Source: Calycina herbarum
Lineage: Eukaryota > Ascomycota > Leotiomycetes > Helotiales > Pezizellaceae
NCBI GenBank assembly: GCA_001414485.1
Contig: LLEY01000010.1
Span: forward strand, 587,518 to 651,517
Direction of reading: 5' to 3'
DNA: 64,000 nucleotides
The position numbers and the translations under genes were made by a program. The notes beneath the pieces are model-generated. The model was given only the letters and a program-made list of their open reading frames with translations. It had not been told where the DNA came from and ran no database searches. Below are positions 22,636 to 33,610 of this stretch, one piece after another. Numbering within the stretch: position 1 is the stretch's first letter; each line of letters begins with the position of its first letter.

Positions 22636-24979
22636 ATGGTTAAGAGCTCGATCTCATCAGGACATTGGGGATAATGGATATTGCGATATTTTCGTGTTTT
22701 GCGAGATTTTCGGAAGCGTACTGGATGTTTTTAATACCGTTTTAGCGTTTTCGGTCTTCTTACCTGCCCGAGCCTGCTTTCAATGTTGCACCTGGATGAT
22801 TTTAGCGGTTCAATAGAGATGTCTCGAAATAGCTAGTTGATTGTTTGCTATTATTGAGGGCAAAGCATCGGCTTCTAGTTAGAGAGACTCTTTACAAATT
22901 GAAATGAAAATTATTTAAATAAAATATCTTCTTAAGTCTAGTGACTCTGACAAATGGATATTTCTTTCCATTCTGTCTGGTGCAAGCTACAAACGCGTTT
23001 GAGATATATTTTCAAGCCATTTAATCTCTGCATCTTTTTTATTTTTTTAACTTCACCAGGGGGTGTTGGAACTCGTGAAGCGATCGTAAAAACCCGACCA
23101 AAAAGCAGCATTTGCTCTCTAAAATTATTCAATAACCCAGCTTTATATTAAGAATCTAAATATACAGTTATAATGGAAGCCTTTTAAACTTCGCATCATC
23201 TTAGTTGATTTGTACATAAAAGTTGTTGTTGAACTAGCCACCATTCTTTTAAATGCGGTTTCACCGGCTCACGAGTTCCTGCACCCCCTGGTGCTTGGTC
23301 TTGTTGCGCCTGTCTAGGTATCTGCGCCCTTGTTGATGTGGTGATATTCCTAAATCTGTTCTTACGCAAGTTACTACTTATTTCAATTATCATCATCTCT
23401 AGCTAGATTTCCAATGGCTTTGACTGCATTAGCGGAGGACTTCTCATGGTTCTCTCCAAATGTATTTCAATGACCCACCCAACGCTTAGCATTTTCCTCC
23501 ATTTCGCTATTTATATCCATGTCATCGTCGTCCGTTTGCTGTAGTACCTCCTTCCATGTCGTAGCTCGTTGTGGAAAGTGCAGCTTGCTCCTTTTCTTCC
23601 CTAATGTTTTGGGACACTGTTAGCTATTTTCTTTGGAAATTATAGCAATGACTAGTTCTGTTTCAAGATATCTTTTTTTCAGATTCTATATGTACACCTG
23701 AGAATGTTTACTCAAAAGTGACGCTTTTTGTGGCTTCTTTACTTGAACAGTTTATTTGTTTTCAGAGGTCGACATCTTTTAGAGCGTGTACTCGTTTAAG
23801 GTGCGAGTTTTGGAGCAAATATATATACGTTAAGTCAGCGTATATATGGTCTAGTTTATAACTATTCGGTAGTTATGTTGCTCTGTATAACTCATTTGGG
23901 TATTTCTAAAATCGTTACGATATCCTTCATAAATAAATGCCTCGACGAGAAGTATCTAGTACTCTTTCCCTTTCAAATCTCGGAACTTTATTTGACTTGA
24001 TTAATTTAACCCCTATTGAACAACTACTCGATTCTCCAAAAGTAGTAACATAATTGAACTAATCAATTAATGAATCAAGGATACTACCTCCCTTCTCTCG
24101 CAAGAGACGAGACGCGCAAGGTAACTTCAAGTAATAATCCTATCTCTTCGAGAAATCCGGCGGACATATACTTGAATACACTGTCTTAAATGGTTAGTAT
24201 GATTGAAAGGAGCTAGATGCTTTACCTTGGTTGTTTAAGAGAATTGTAGTTCGTTCGTCTTTATTGTTTGGTGTATTTTTGAGGAATTAATTTTGTTTTC
24301 TGAGGTGTTTGGAATAATGTTATTCAGTAGATGTTATTTATCTCTTGCAGGGTTTTTTGGAACCTCTCGGTGAAGTGGGAGGCTTTTGGTCTAGTTTTTC
24401 TACAAAGTCGTGCTTAAAGCGAGTATACAGGAGACAGGTTCGTGTCACCGAATATCCCCAACTCTTAATCTCAGAAGCCCATACTCCCCCGAGAGGTACA
24501 CAGGGACACTGGAAGGGATATCTATCCTGAATCATGACAGGGAATTAAAGTTTGCACGTCCTAAGAATTATTTCCTGTGTAAAAATATACTCCTCGAATG
24601 ACTGTTTTGGACTGTCGCACTTGGATGAAATATGATTTACATAGAGAGTCTGGGGAAATACTGAATACTAGACATCTTTAGGAAACAACTATCGGCTTTA
24701 TTAAAACTTAGGACAATAGGTAGAGCTTGCCATTCATTATGACACAATAGCATCGATGATTCATATACCAGGATCTCAAAACAATGATATCATTCACCAT
24801 GAGTGGATTCACAATAATCATAACACGTTACAACAACAGTAAATCATGAATGGTTGTCAATACGCATATATAATCATACATACTCTCAGCCTCCACAAAA
24901 CCAATAGTTTGACCGACCACGAGATACAAAAGCCACCCAAAAACCTTCCTTCTCCTTCTATATCGATAACACAGCAACC
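22636..24979. other. 2.3-kb AT-rich intergenic region with relics
   Basis: No intact gene seen. A CACCAGGGGGTG ... GGAACTCGTGA block occurs in opposite orientation at about 23053-23080 and 23267-23293, and a minus-strand coding-like relic runs upstream of the second copy (about 23260-23620). A copy of the ATCTAGTACTCT repeat lies at 23953-24020. The segment 24780-24979 is the upstream side of the next gene. Confidence 0.4.
23053..23293. repeat. inverted pair of a 28-bp conserved block
   Basis: The block CACCAGGGGGTG followed by GGAACTCGTGA occurs on plus at 23053-23080 and on minus at 23267-23293. Read in one frame, both copies give P-G-G-x-G-T-R-E followed by a basic or Pro-rich segment, so they may be two fragments of one former coding sequence. 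Confidence 0.4.
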
Positions 24980-25843
24980 ATGGCATTCCCTCCCATTTTC
25001 CGATGCCTCCAACCATCTCCACGTCAAAAATCCAAAGATAGGGAGGGAACAGATGAAACAACACGTCCGACCAACCCACGAAGACCCTCGCACATAAGTC
25101 TCTGTTCAGATTGGACAACCTGCCCACCAAGTCCAAGTCCCACATCACCAAAACTCATCCGCACACCCACCTCCTCCCCACCAAAACAAAACAAGTCTCC
25201 CCTGACCTCTTGGATTATGGCACCGCCCTCTCCTCCTACCTCAAAACAGAAACTCGAGGAGTACATTAAATATCTCTCCCTCCCTTGTCTGGATCAAAAT
25301 ATCACATACCTTCTCTCGCACCCCGAAGAGATACCGGAGAGGTTGAGTACTCCTTGTTTTCAGACTGCTATGAAGTTTTTGACGCATTACGTGCTTCCAG
25401 CGGGACAAATTGAAAAGGGGATTTGGGATTTCGAGATCGAGCGAGGGCAGTTGGAAGATTTAATGATTGTTGGGGCGAGGTTGGGTCATGAATACGCACT
25501 TCCTTCTTCGATTCGGAAAAGGAAGTCTTTCTTAGCTCTTGCCCGAGAAATACAAGACGAGGAAGCAGATCTGTGTGAGGAAACGAATGGGGATGATGAG
25601 GACATCGAGAACAAGAGCTATGAGGAAGAAGAAGACAAAGAAGCAGAATGGTTATCCGATAGTTATCGCCATCTTTTAGGCGAAAAGGATCCCTTCGATT
25701 TACCAATTTGTTGGGGGAGACCTTTTGGTAGGGATTTATTTCCGAGAGATAATGGTGGGATTGAAGATGAAGAATATGATGCTTTGGAGGGGGCTTATCC
25801 TGATTTTAGGAAGAGTGGGGAGATGGGATGTTTGAGGGAGTAG
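24980..25843 (+). CDS. hypothetical fungal protein, 287 aa
   Basis: Single open frame with a good start context (AACCATGG). The first 80 residues are Pro/Ser/Thr-rich and probably disordered. Residues about 85-185 look folded and helical (LEEYIKYLSLPCLDQNITYLL, MKFLTHYVLPAGQIEKGIWDFEIERGQLEDLMIVGARLG). A very acidic stretch follows (DEEADLCEETNGDDEDIENK and EEEEDKEAE), then a short aromatic segment. I do not recognise a family. Another frame stays open for 65 codons beyond the stop (25810-26004), with a similar charged composition, so the true C-terminus may be longer (see findings). Confidence 0.6.
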   Translation: MAFPPIFRCLQPSPRQKSKDREGTDETTRPTNPRRPSHISLCSDWTTCPPSPSPTSPKLIRTPTSSPPKQNKSPLTSWIMAPPSPPTSKQKLEEYIKYLSLPCLDQNITYLLSHPEEIPERLSTPCFQTAMKFLTHYVLPAGQIEKGIWDFEIERGQLEDLMIVGARLGHEYALPSSIRKRKSFLALAREIQDEEADLCEETNGDDEDIENKSYEEEEDKEAEWLSDSYRHLLGEKDPFDLPICWGRPFGRDLFPRDNGGIEDEEYDALEGAYPDFRKSGEMGCLRE

Positions 25844-26736
25844 GTGGTGGCCTGGGAGTCGAAAGTGAGGTTGAGAAGGAAAAGGTAGACGTCGGGGAAA
25901 AGAGGAGGGCGGAGGGGAGAATGATGGTGGGTGGTTGGAAGAGACGTGGGTCTAATTATGAGGCTCCTAGTGTGGAGAGTGATGAGGATAGGGATTTTGG
26001 AGTTTAGGAAATGGGAAAGGGCTATTTATGCGACTTTTCTACATAAAAATACCATGCATGTTTATTTAAATTTACTCCCAGGGAAGTATTGGATGTGGGA
26101 GCTTGATGATGTTTATTTCTATATCTTATTGCACAAAAATTTGAAACCACTAAAGCAATTTATTTCGATTATTGGTCTGCATCTTACAATGGGAATATTT
26201 CGTTTCGCCAAACAGTAACTCACGACACGGCGAGTTTCTAACAACACTTGGATCCACCTGCCAATCAACAAATTACACTCAAAGTCTCTCCAAGTTTACT
26301 CACAGGCTACCTCAAATCTTGTTTATCTCAAGCAATGATTAAAAATTGATTTTGCTATTACATATCAATCTTCAATTGACCCAGAAACCCAGCCAAGATT
26401 GCCCGCCAAGCGTATAACCGACAACCCCCTATTTCAACACCACTTTCGCAATCACGATTCCATCAACCAGAACACTCGTCATTCCGTTATCAATCAAAGT
26501 AAGCACTTTGCCGCATACCCGCACCGCCAGGATAAATACCTCAATATGTAATCCCTGTTCGATTCCGACCTTCTGTATTAGGCTTGGCAACAAACCTGCA
26601 CCTGCAGATCCCACTACCCGACAACTGCGGGGCTACTGCTGTGCCTGCCAAGGGTATAAATACTTCTACACAGAACCCGGAATTATTTCTTTCCCCCCTC
26701 TTTCATCCCCATTTCCAATTTCTGAGGAATTTCAAG
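25844..26736. other. intergenic DNA and sedolisin promoter
   Basis: The first part is purine-rich and coding-like in one frame (see findings). The rest is the upstream side of the sedolisin gene, ending with a TATA box and an ATTTCAAG leader. Confidence 0.4.
26655..26662 (+). promoter_or_regulatory. TATA box of the sedolisin gene
   Basis: TATAAATA about 80 bp upstream of the ATG at 26737, a typical fungal spacing. Confidence 0.6.
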
Positions 26737-29115
26737 ATGGTGCATCTCACGATTTTTGCTTCGGTTTTGGCATTTTGCGAGGTTTTGAATGCAATTAGGG
26801 TCCCCGCCCATCATGAAGTTCATGAGAAGAGAACCTCGATACATCCAAGATGGACGAGAACGAAGAGAGTGGCGGAACACAAACTGCTTCCGATGCGCAT
26901 TGGCCTCGCACAGGCGAATCTTGATGATGGGTATGAGAATTTAATGGATGTGTAAGTTACCAATTGGATAAATGAAGTCAAAAAAAGTTTGTGAAGTCAA
27001 AACAAACTTTTGTTGAATACTGCCTTTCTCCTTGATCTCTTTACTAACAAAAGGCAAACATAGGGCTGATCCGGCGTCTCCAAATTTCGGCAAACATTGG
27101 ACTTCAGATGAAGTAGTGGAGAAATTCCGTCCTGCAAAAGAGACGGAAGAAAAAGTTCGAGAATGGCTGGTCGAAAATGGCATCCCAGCAACCAGAATCT
27201 CTCACTCCGAGAATAAAGGATGGTTCGCATTCTACGCCACAGCAAAAGAAGCAGAATCTCTTCTCTACACCGAATACCATGAATACGAAGATTCTGTGAC
27301 GGGAGGTGTAATGCCATCATGTGATTCCTATCATGTCCCAAAGGATATTCGGAAACACATTGACTACATTACTCCTGGCATCAAACTTTTGGCACCCGTC
27401 GAATCCTGGCAAAATAAACGAGATTCCAGAATGAGAAAAGACAAGCGGGAGTTGGAAAAAAGAATCCGTCACACAGTTCTGCAAACCTCTCCAGATTCCC
27501 ACCCAAATAATACCGATTTGAGTACTTGCGATGTTGCAATTACACCGGCATGCATCGCAGCACTCTACCAAATCCCACCAGTCCCATCGACGCCACCTCA
27601 TCCGAATAACAGTTTAGGAATTTTCGAGTCAGAACTACAATTTTATACACAATACGACCTCGATTCCTTCTTCACGAATTACACCAATGGGAAGATCCCA
27701 AATGGAACACATCCTGTGGCTGCTAATATCGACGGTGGGATGCAATCAAGTGATGATTTGAACTATGCGGGCACAGAGTGTAATTTAGACTTACAACTTG
27801 CGTATCCGATTGTTTATCCACAGACACTTACAGATTATGAGGTGGATGATTTCATTGTGCAGAGTAATCAGGAGGATACTTATACTTTTGGTTTTAATAC
27901 GTTTTTGGATGCGCTTGATGGGGTAAGTTTCCCATTTCATCCTTCCTTCTGATGAAGCAGCTAACGGGGTTCGAAACAGTCCTACTGTACATTCTCAGCC
28001 TACAATGAAACAGGCAACCACCCTGTTCTCGACCAAGCATACCCAGATAAAAATATTGGTGGCTGGGCCGGCCAACTAATGTGCGGAACATTCAAGCCGA
28101 CAAATGTCATCTCCCTCTCTTACGGAGGTCAGGAATCTGATCTTCCAATTTCATATCAAAAACGGCAATGCCTTGAGTACATGAAACTTGGATTACAAGG
28201 AGTATCTTTTTTGTTTGCTAGTGGGGATTCCGGAGTTTCTAGTACGCCCCCCCCCCAAGCGAATCAGGAAGAATGAGAGAGCTAACACTTCCCACCAGAT
28301 TACCCAGGCGATATTGACGGACCAACAGGTTGTCTGGGTCCAAACCTCGATATTTTTAACCCCACCTGGCCCGGAACCTGTCCCTAGTAAGCAACCTTAT
28401 CATTCGGTCTCCTATTCTTTGTAGTCATTAGCGATTTTCATCCTTGCCCACCGCACTCCAGCAATGTACTAATTTTTGTAGTGTAACCTCCGTCGGAGCG
28501 ACAAAAGTGTACCCAGGAAAAACCGTCAAGGACCCCGAATCCGCAGTCTACGATCCAGCCGGACACCCTTATTCCGTTAACTACTCCTCCGGCGGTGGCT
28601 TCTCAAACATCTATCCCATCCCAAAATACCAAGCCTCCGCAGTCTCAACATTCTTTTCCGATCACAATCCCCCTTATAAGTTCTACGAAGCCCTGTCACC
28701 AGACACGCAGAATATCTCCCAACTCCCCGATATCGGAGCTCTAGCTGGCACCAGTGGCGGTGTATATTCGAGACTCGGAAGGGGAATTCCAGATGTTGCA
28801 GCAAACGGTGATAATATTGCGATCTACTCGGCCGGACGAATTCGACTGTCAGGAGGAACCTCAGCATCAGCACCTATCTTCTCGGCGGTGATAAATCGCC
28901 TCAACGAAGCTAGACTTAATGTAGGGAAAAGTGCTATTGGCTTTTTAAATCCGAGTTTGTATGCCAACCCGGGGATGCTGAATGATATCACTAATGGGAG
29001 TAACCCGGGTTGTAACACTATTGGGTTTTCAGCTGTGAAGGGGTGGGATCCTGTTACGGGACTCGGGACACCAAATTTTCCAAAGATGTTGGATTATTAT
29101 TTGAAGTTGCCTTGA
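26737..29115 (+). CDS. secreted sedolisin / tripeptidyl-peptidase (S53 family), 685 aa
   Basis: Five exons, join(26737..26951, 27064..27922, 27980..28241, 28299..28386, 28482..29115), with introns of 112, 57, 57 and 95 nt. Every junction keeps the frame. The signal peptide is about residues 1-18 (MVHLTIFASVLAFCEVLN). An activation prodomain follows (DPASPNFGKHWTSDEV is its conserved core). The catalytic triad of serine-carboxyl peptidases is complete: Glu310 and Asp314 in ECNLDLQ, and Ser602 in SGGTSASAP. The oxyanion Asp441 sits in FASGDSG. Calcium-site aspartates are likely Asp643 and Asp664 near the C-terminus (NDIT, GWDPVTGLGTPNFPK). The enzyme should be an acid-active extracellular tripeptidyl peptidase used in protein digestion. 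Fungal sedolisins of the SedB/SedC/SedD group are the nearest type. Confidence 0.93.
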
Positions 29116-30394
29116 TTATCTTGCGGAAGTGTGTTTGAAGAACGTTGGGGCTTGAAAATAATTTTTGGGCACACAAATAATATCAAGTTGCCGCTGTGTC
29201 AATCTTAAGTAGAAGTTGGATATCAACCTATGCTAAGAAATGAAAGGCAAGTTCTACTCCATTATTGTACATATGAGCAATTGATTCACGGCTCGTTCTC
29301 ATCTTACTGGGTGTGTACCTGTCGCTTTTCTCAGGATCTTTTGCACCAACATACTTTTCAATCCTCCGACCGGGCGAAAATGCACTAAGAGAATTTCTTA
29401 ACAATTGAAGTGATCTTGAATTACATCATGCATGTGGTGGTCTCTCAATAGCCTGATGATCAAATAATTGCATGCCCCTTTGAGCTCGCTTAATTTTGTG
29501 GAAAAGGAAGAAGTTTGGACTTATTGGAGCCAGGGAAGATCTGCCCACCAGAACAGACAGAGCAAAGGATTTTGGAAGCGAAGAATTACCCGTTAGGCTT
29601 TTTGGGGGAAACGAACTGTTGAGCTACGGCCAGGCCTCTGGTGACATGGCCGTGAGAGGAAGTTTTGCGACCATGACCGCTTGCCTTCTAGGGGCATGGG
29701 AAGATTTGAGACCAAGATTGCTTGAGGAGTTCAACTCTAAAGCAAAGGTACAGATTTGGAGTATGAGAGAAGACTACTTATAGCATGGCCTCAGGTAAAT
29801 TGAAATCCCTCTCAGCCCAGTCCATTGTTCTAGTCGCAGCTTGGTCCCAGAATGTGGCAGGTACCCAATTACCGCCCGTGCTTACGTGGTGATCAAAACA
29901 ATTGGGCTGGTATATGCCATGCATACATGGCTGCGTTTGGTTAAATCAAAGGATTGCAGCTGAGTTGGAGCCGCGTCTGGCCACCAGAGCCTCATATTGA
30001 TCTCTTCGGTTTTCCTTTTGTCATTTTATTACTGGTTTTTCTTTCCAATTAAATTTAAATTCATGGCATAAATTATTCTAAGGAAACAAGAAATACCTAC
30101 CATTGGCCTTTTTTAAGATCGTGCTACTGTAGCTAAGTTATTGGCATACTGTTTTGCTAAGTTTATGAGGCTTATGCTGTGCAACCGCGCTTCATTTTCG
30201 AATTAGCAACAACATGGGGCGAAGGGAATGGGGTCCAAGTAGCCCGAAAAGTAATACCCTCAAAGATCCGGGTAGAGTGGGTGGGGTCTTTGTGATAAAT
30301 TCGCTTTTAAGGCCAACGATGCCCTTTTCTGGGACTTCTATGTCTTCTAACACCACGCCTTTGAATCCCGAAGATTTATATTTGCAATCCAAAT
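29116..30394. other. intergenic DNA
   Basis: No gene supported. It includes one copy of a dispersed repeat (29327-29499, listed separately). A 95-codon frame at about 29496-29783 starts inside that region and has no recognisable features. Confidence 0.4.
29327..29499 (+). repeat. dispersed repeat family, copy 1
   Basis: Ordered landmarks: TTTTCTCRG, CTCCGACCGGGC, GTGGTGGT, AATAGCCTGATGATCAAATAATTGC, and TTTGAGCTCGCTTA. The same order occurs at 51270-51434 on plus. More diverged copies lie at 48542-48670 and 49529-49648 on minus. No open frame and no obvious inverted ends. Confidence 0.55.
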
Positions 30395-32621
30395 ATGGTG
30401 CACCCTTCAGCCACACGCGATGACAGCGATGCAAGTTCCGTTCAGTTGCTCTATCTCTCGCCTCACAACCAGAGGGATACGCCTCCTCCAAAGTCTTTAC
30501 CCAGGCCACGCCACCTCCAAAATTCTTTGTGGGAAAATGTCCTAGAAACGATCGTAGATGTCGCCTTCGTATTTATTCCACTCATTTTCCTTTCCCTCGG
30601 TTTACAAATCGTCTCCCTCAACGCCACTCGGATTGAAGATAGTGCCTTCCATGATGAAAATTTTTCGCAGGTCATCAGTGTGGTAAGAAATTATTATTTT
30701 CTCACTTCTCTATATCTCTATACCTTCAAGGTGGAACTAACCTTATCTTCTATAGGCAGTCACAATGTTTCCATACTCTTTCGCTTTGGTGTTCAGTCGA
30801 GCAGCTCTCAAGTTTGCAACGTGGAATCTCCAGAATGGATCTACTGTTGGACAGCTTGAGCAACTCATGGGAAGCCGTTCCTTGGCTGGAACTATATATA
30901 CCCAAGCCAAGATGCGTTCTTTTAATTTCGTATCTTTCGCTTTTGTCGCTCTTTGGTGTCTGTCGCCACTTGGTAGTCAAGCACTGCTCCGTGTACTATC
31001 GACAACCGATATACCAATTCAAAATTCTACCACAAATTTCACCTACATCAATACTCGACTACCAAAGTGGACTGCCAAGGTCTACGGTGAAGCTGTGTAT
31101 GGATATGGAGTGGACCTTTTCCCTGGGGCGGGAGCTCTTCTTGGTGCCTCTCTAGTAGCTCCTCTGTCTGTAAAGAACAGCCCCGCCGATCTCTGGGGAA
31201 ATGTGAAAATTCCGTTCCAGTCGCACCTCTCCGGTACTACCGACGCTGATGGCTGGATTGATGTGAACACAAGCATTACTACTCTAGATTATTCTTCTCT
31301 CTTCGGAATACCGATGGCATCGACGGCATTTTACGATAATAGCAGCTCCACTTTCAATCTCGAATCAACCTACCTTGAGCTTGGCTGCACATCATCAACC
31401 ACCTACAAATACAAATATACAGCAAATGAGAAGTTCAATAGAGAATCAGATGATCTCATTTCAACAAATGGGCCGTATGTGTCCTACAAGAATCTTTCCT
31501 TGATGCCGTATGGCGGGAATGCATCTCAGACAGACAAGGAGTACTGGGTCAGCAATGCCGAGTATTGGGACCATTGGGCAATAGGTTACAAGGGCTCTAG
31601 TGCTCTGGAATTGATACCTCGACGGGGATATTTGAACTACTCTATGGCAGCTGCCGTGGATGGTTTATCGTTAGAGAGACTTGGACCGGACTTCCAAACA
31701 GGAGAACTCCTATTTCAAAGTCTAATGACGTTTGACAACTTCACAAATATCTTCTGTGTCCCGGCACAAATCTACGTTGAGTCACAGGTGTTATGCACGG
31801 CCAAAGGGGGATCCACGAAGTGTGCTGTAATAAAACAGAGGGAGTCAAAATTGCCACATTTCCCTTCTAACGTTTCTTTGCTTGCATTCCCCGAAATAAT
31901 GTCTCTTATTGGGAAGTTTCTTCCCAATGCAACCGCTACGGAAACTTTGAGTGGGGTTGACCTCCTTGCCAACTATATATATAACCAGGATCCGACTTTT
32001 GTACAAACGACATCCAAGGTTTCTCTTCATCAGATTTCCCTGTCGCAATTTGGTTCTGCTTTTTCTCAGATCCTAAATGCGTTCCTCTATACCACAGGAT
32101 ACGAAATGAGCGAATTCCTTACTGGCGGACGCTTCCACACATACAAAATAGAGAAATTCAACAGTTCGGAAATAAGAACAACGCCTTGGCCATATAATGC
32201 AGAAACCACGGTAAAGGATGGGATCGCCGCATATAAATGGGCACTCACTGTTATAGGAAATACCACCTTTACATCACCATCACTATCATACAAGATATCT
32301 CGGGCTTGGGCTGCGATCTTCTTCCTCTCTTCTTTTGCAATGCTTGCTATGGCATTGGTTAGCATCACCTATCGAAGAAAAACTAAGATTCCGGACTATC
32401 TGGGATATGTTTCTTCGCTTGTCCAGGAAAGTCGCCATGCTACAGGAGTGACAGGTGGAGTCAATCTTGACGGGTTTGAGAGAGCACGCGAGTTGAAGGA
32501 TCAAAAGATAAGATATGGTGATATTAATTTCGGAGATGACGTTGGTGTTTTAGCTATTGGGGATGAGGAGGTTGTTCAGAAGATTGAGAAGGGGAGACTA
32601 TATACTGCAAATCCCCAGTAA
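30395..32621 (+). CDS. large fungal plasma-membrane-type protein of unknown function, 717 aa
   Basis: Two exons, join(30395..30682, 30756..32621), with a 73-nt intron (GTAAGA ... TATAG) that joins in phase and links two membrane segments. Topology: a disordered N-terminus, a first helix at about 52-76 (DVAFVFIPLIFLSLGLQIVS), a second helix at about 149-168 (FVSFAFVALWCLSPLGSQALLRVL), a long extracellular domain of about 450 residues with many N-x-S/T sites and a few Cys, a last helix at about 624-647 (AWAAIFFLSSFAMLAMALVSI), then a short cytosolic tail. The LEQLMGSRSL ... LWCLSPLGSQALLRVLS signature is shared by a large family of uncharacterised filamentous-fungal membrane proteins (family recognised from memory). 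No catalytic motif seen. Confidence 0.8.
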
Positions 32622-33610
32622 GGGTTGAGATTTTGAGGTCAAGTTAGGCTTGAAAGTTCTCAGATTAGCTTGGTTTATTTCAACTTCCTTAGTCAATCTC
32701 TCTTTTTGTCGGTCTTGGGATAGTACTCATATTGATTTGGAACAGTAAGTTCCCCATTTTGACGCAGGACGAGAGCTTACCAGTGGTATACAAGTGAAAA
32801 GGGGCCTGGGAAGACTGCTGGGTTTGAAGCTCCTGCAGATAACCCGTGGCCCACACATCAAGGGCATGGCTTAGAGCAAACACACCATTGAAGGGTCAAA
32901 GTATCTCCTGTCCGTGAATCCATAATTGATATAAGTTATTTCAACCGTGATCTAGTATACTTTATTCGTTATAGAGTTCACCAATTATACTGCTACCAGA
33001 GACTATTATATTATAAGTCTAGTAGTTTCGATTTTTAAATTAAATTGTTTGGAATAATTAAGTTTATTAAATAAAGTTCCAAGATTAGAAGAAATATAGA
33101 GTACTAGATAGATTCTTAGTATACCTAAATACTATTTGTCAAAAATAATTAAGTAAAGGAATTTTAAAAAATAGGATTGTTTAACAAAGCTATTATCGAT
33201 TTATAGCGAAATCTAGTATATGTCTAACTGTATTTAATTAACTCCACAATTGGTGAATAAACCATACCAGATCAACGAAAACCAAAAGATGTTAGTGTTG
33301 CAAAAATGCTTTGTATTGTGTCTCTCAAACTCTTTAAGAGAGTAAGAGAAATAGGGGTTTATATACACGTTAGAAATACTTCTAGAGCATTCTATATCAC
33401 GTGATTAGCCTCGATTCCAGAACCATCTCCTGGGTGTTGATTATAAATCCAACAGTTAGAATTTCTTTTATCATGCTCCCGGTGGACAATACAAGTGGTA
33501 GTAAATAGGCGACCCCACGAACATTATAAATGAAGAATCATCGACAAAGAATAATTGCAAAAATAAGGAAAAAAATATAACTAGATGCGCAAGGTACTAA
33601 TTTACTATAC
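32622..33610. other. AT-rich intergenic DNA
   Basis: It contains the second ATTCACCAATT-ended element (about 32976-33261) and AT-rich flanking DNA up to the Fot1-like transposon. No gene seen. Confidence 0.4.
32976..33261. mobile_element. AT-rich MITE-like element, second copy
   Basis: The ends GTTCACCAATTATAC (left) and CACAATTGGTGAATAAAC (right) are inverted and match the ends of the element at 16638-16938. The minus strand of the interior carries ATCTAGTACTCT ... GGAACTTTATTTAAT, shared with 12488-12540 and 23953-24000. It is heavily AT-biased. Confidence 0.5.
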
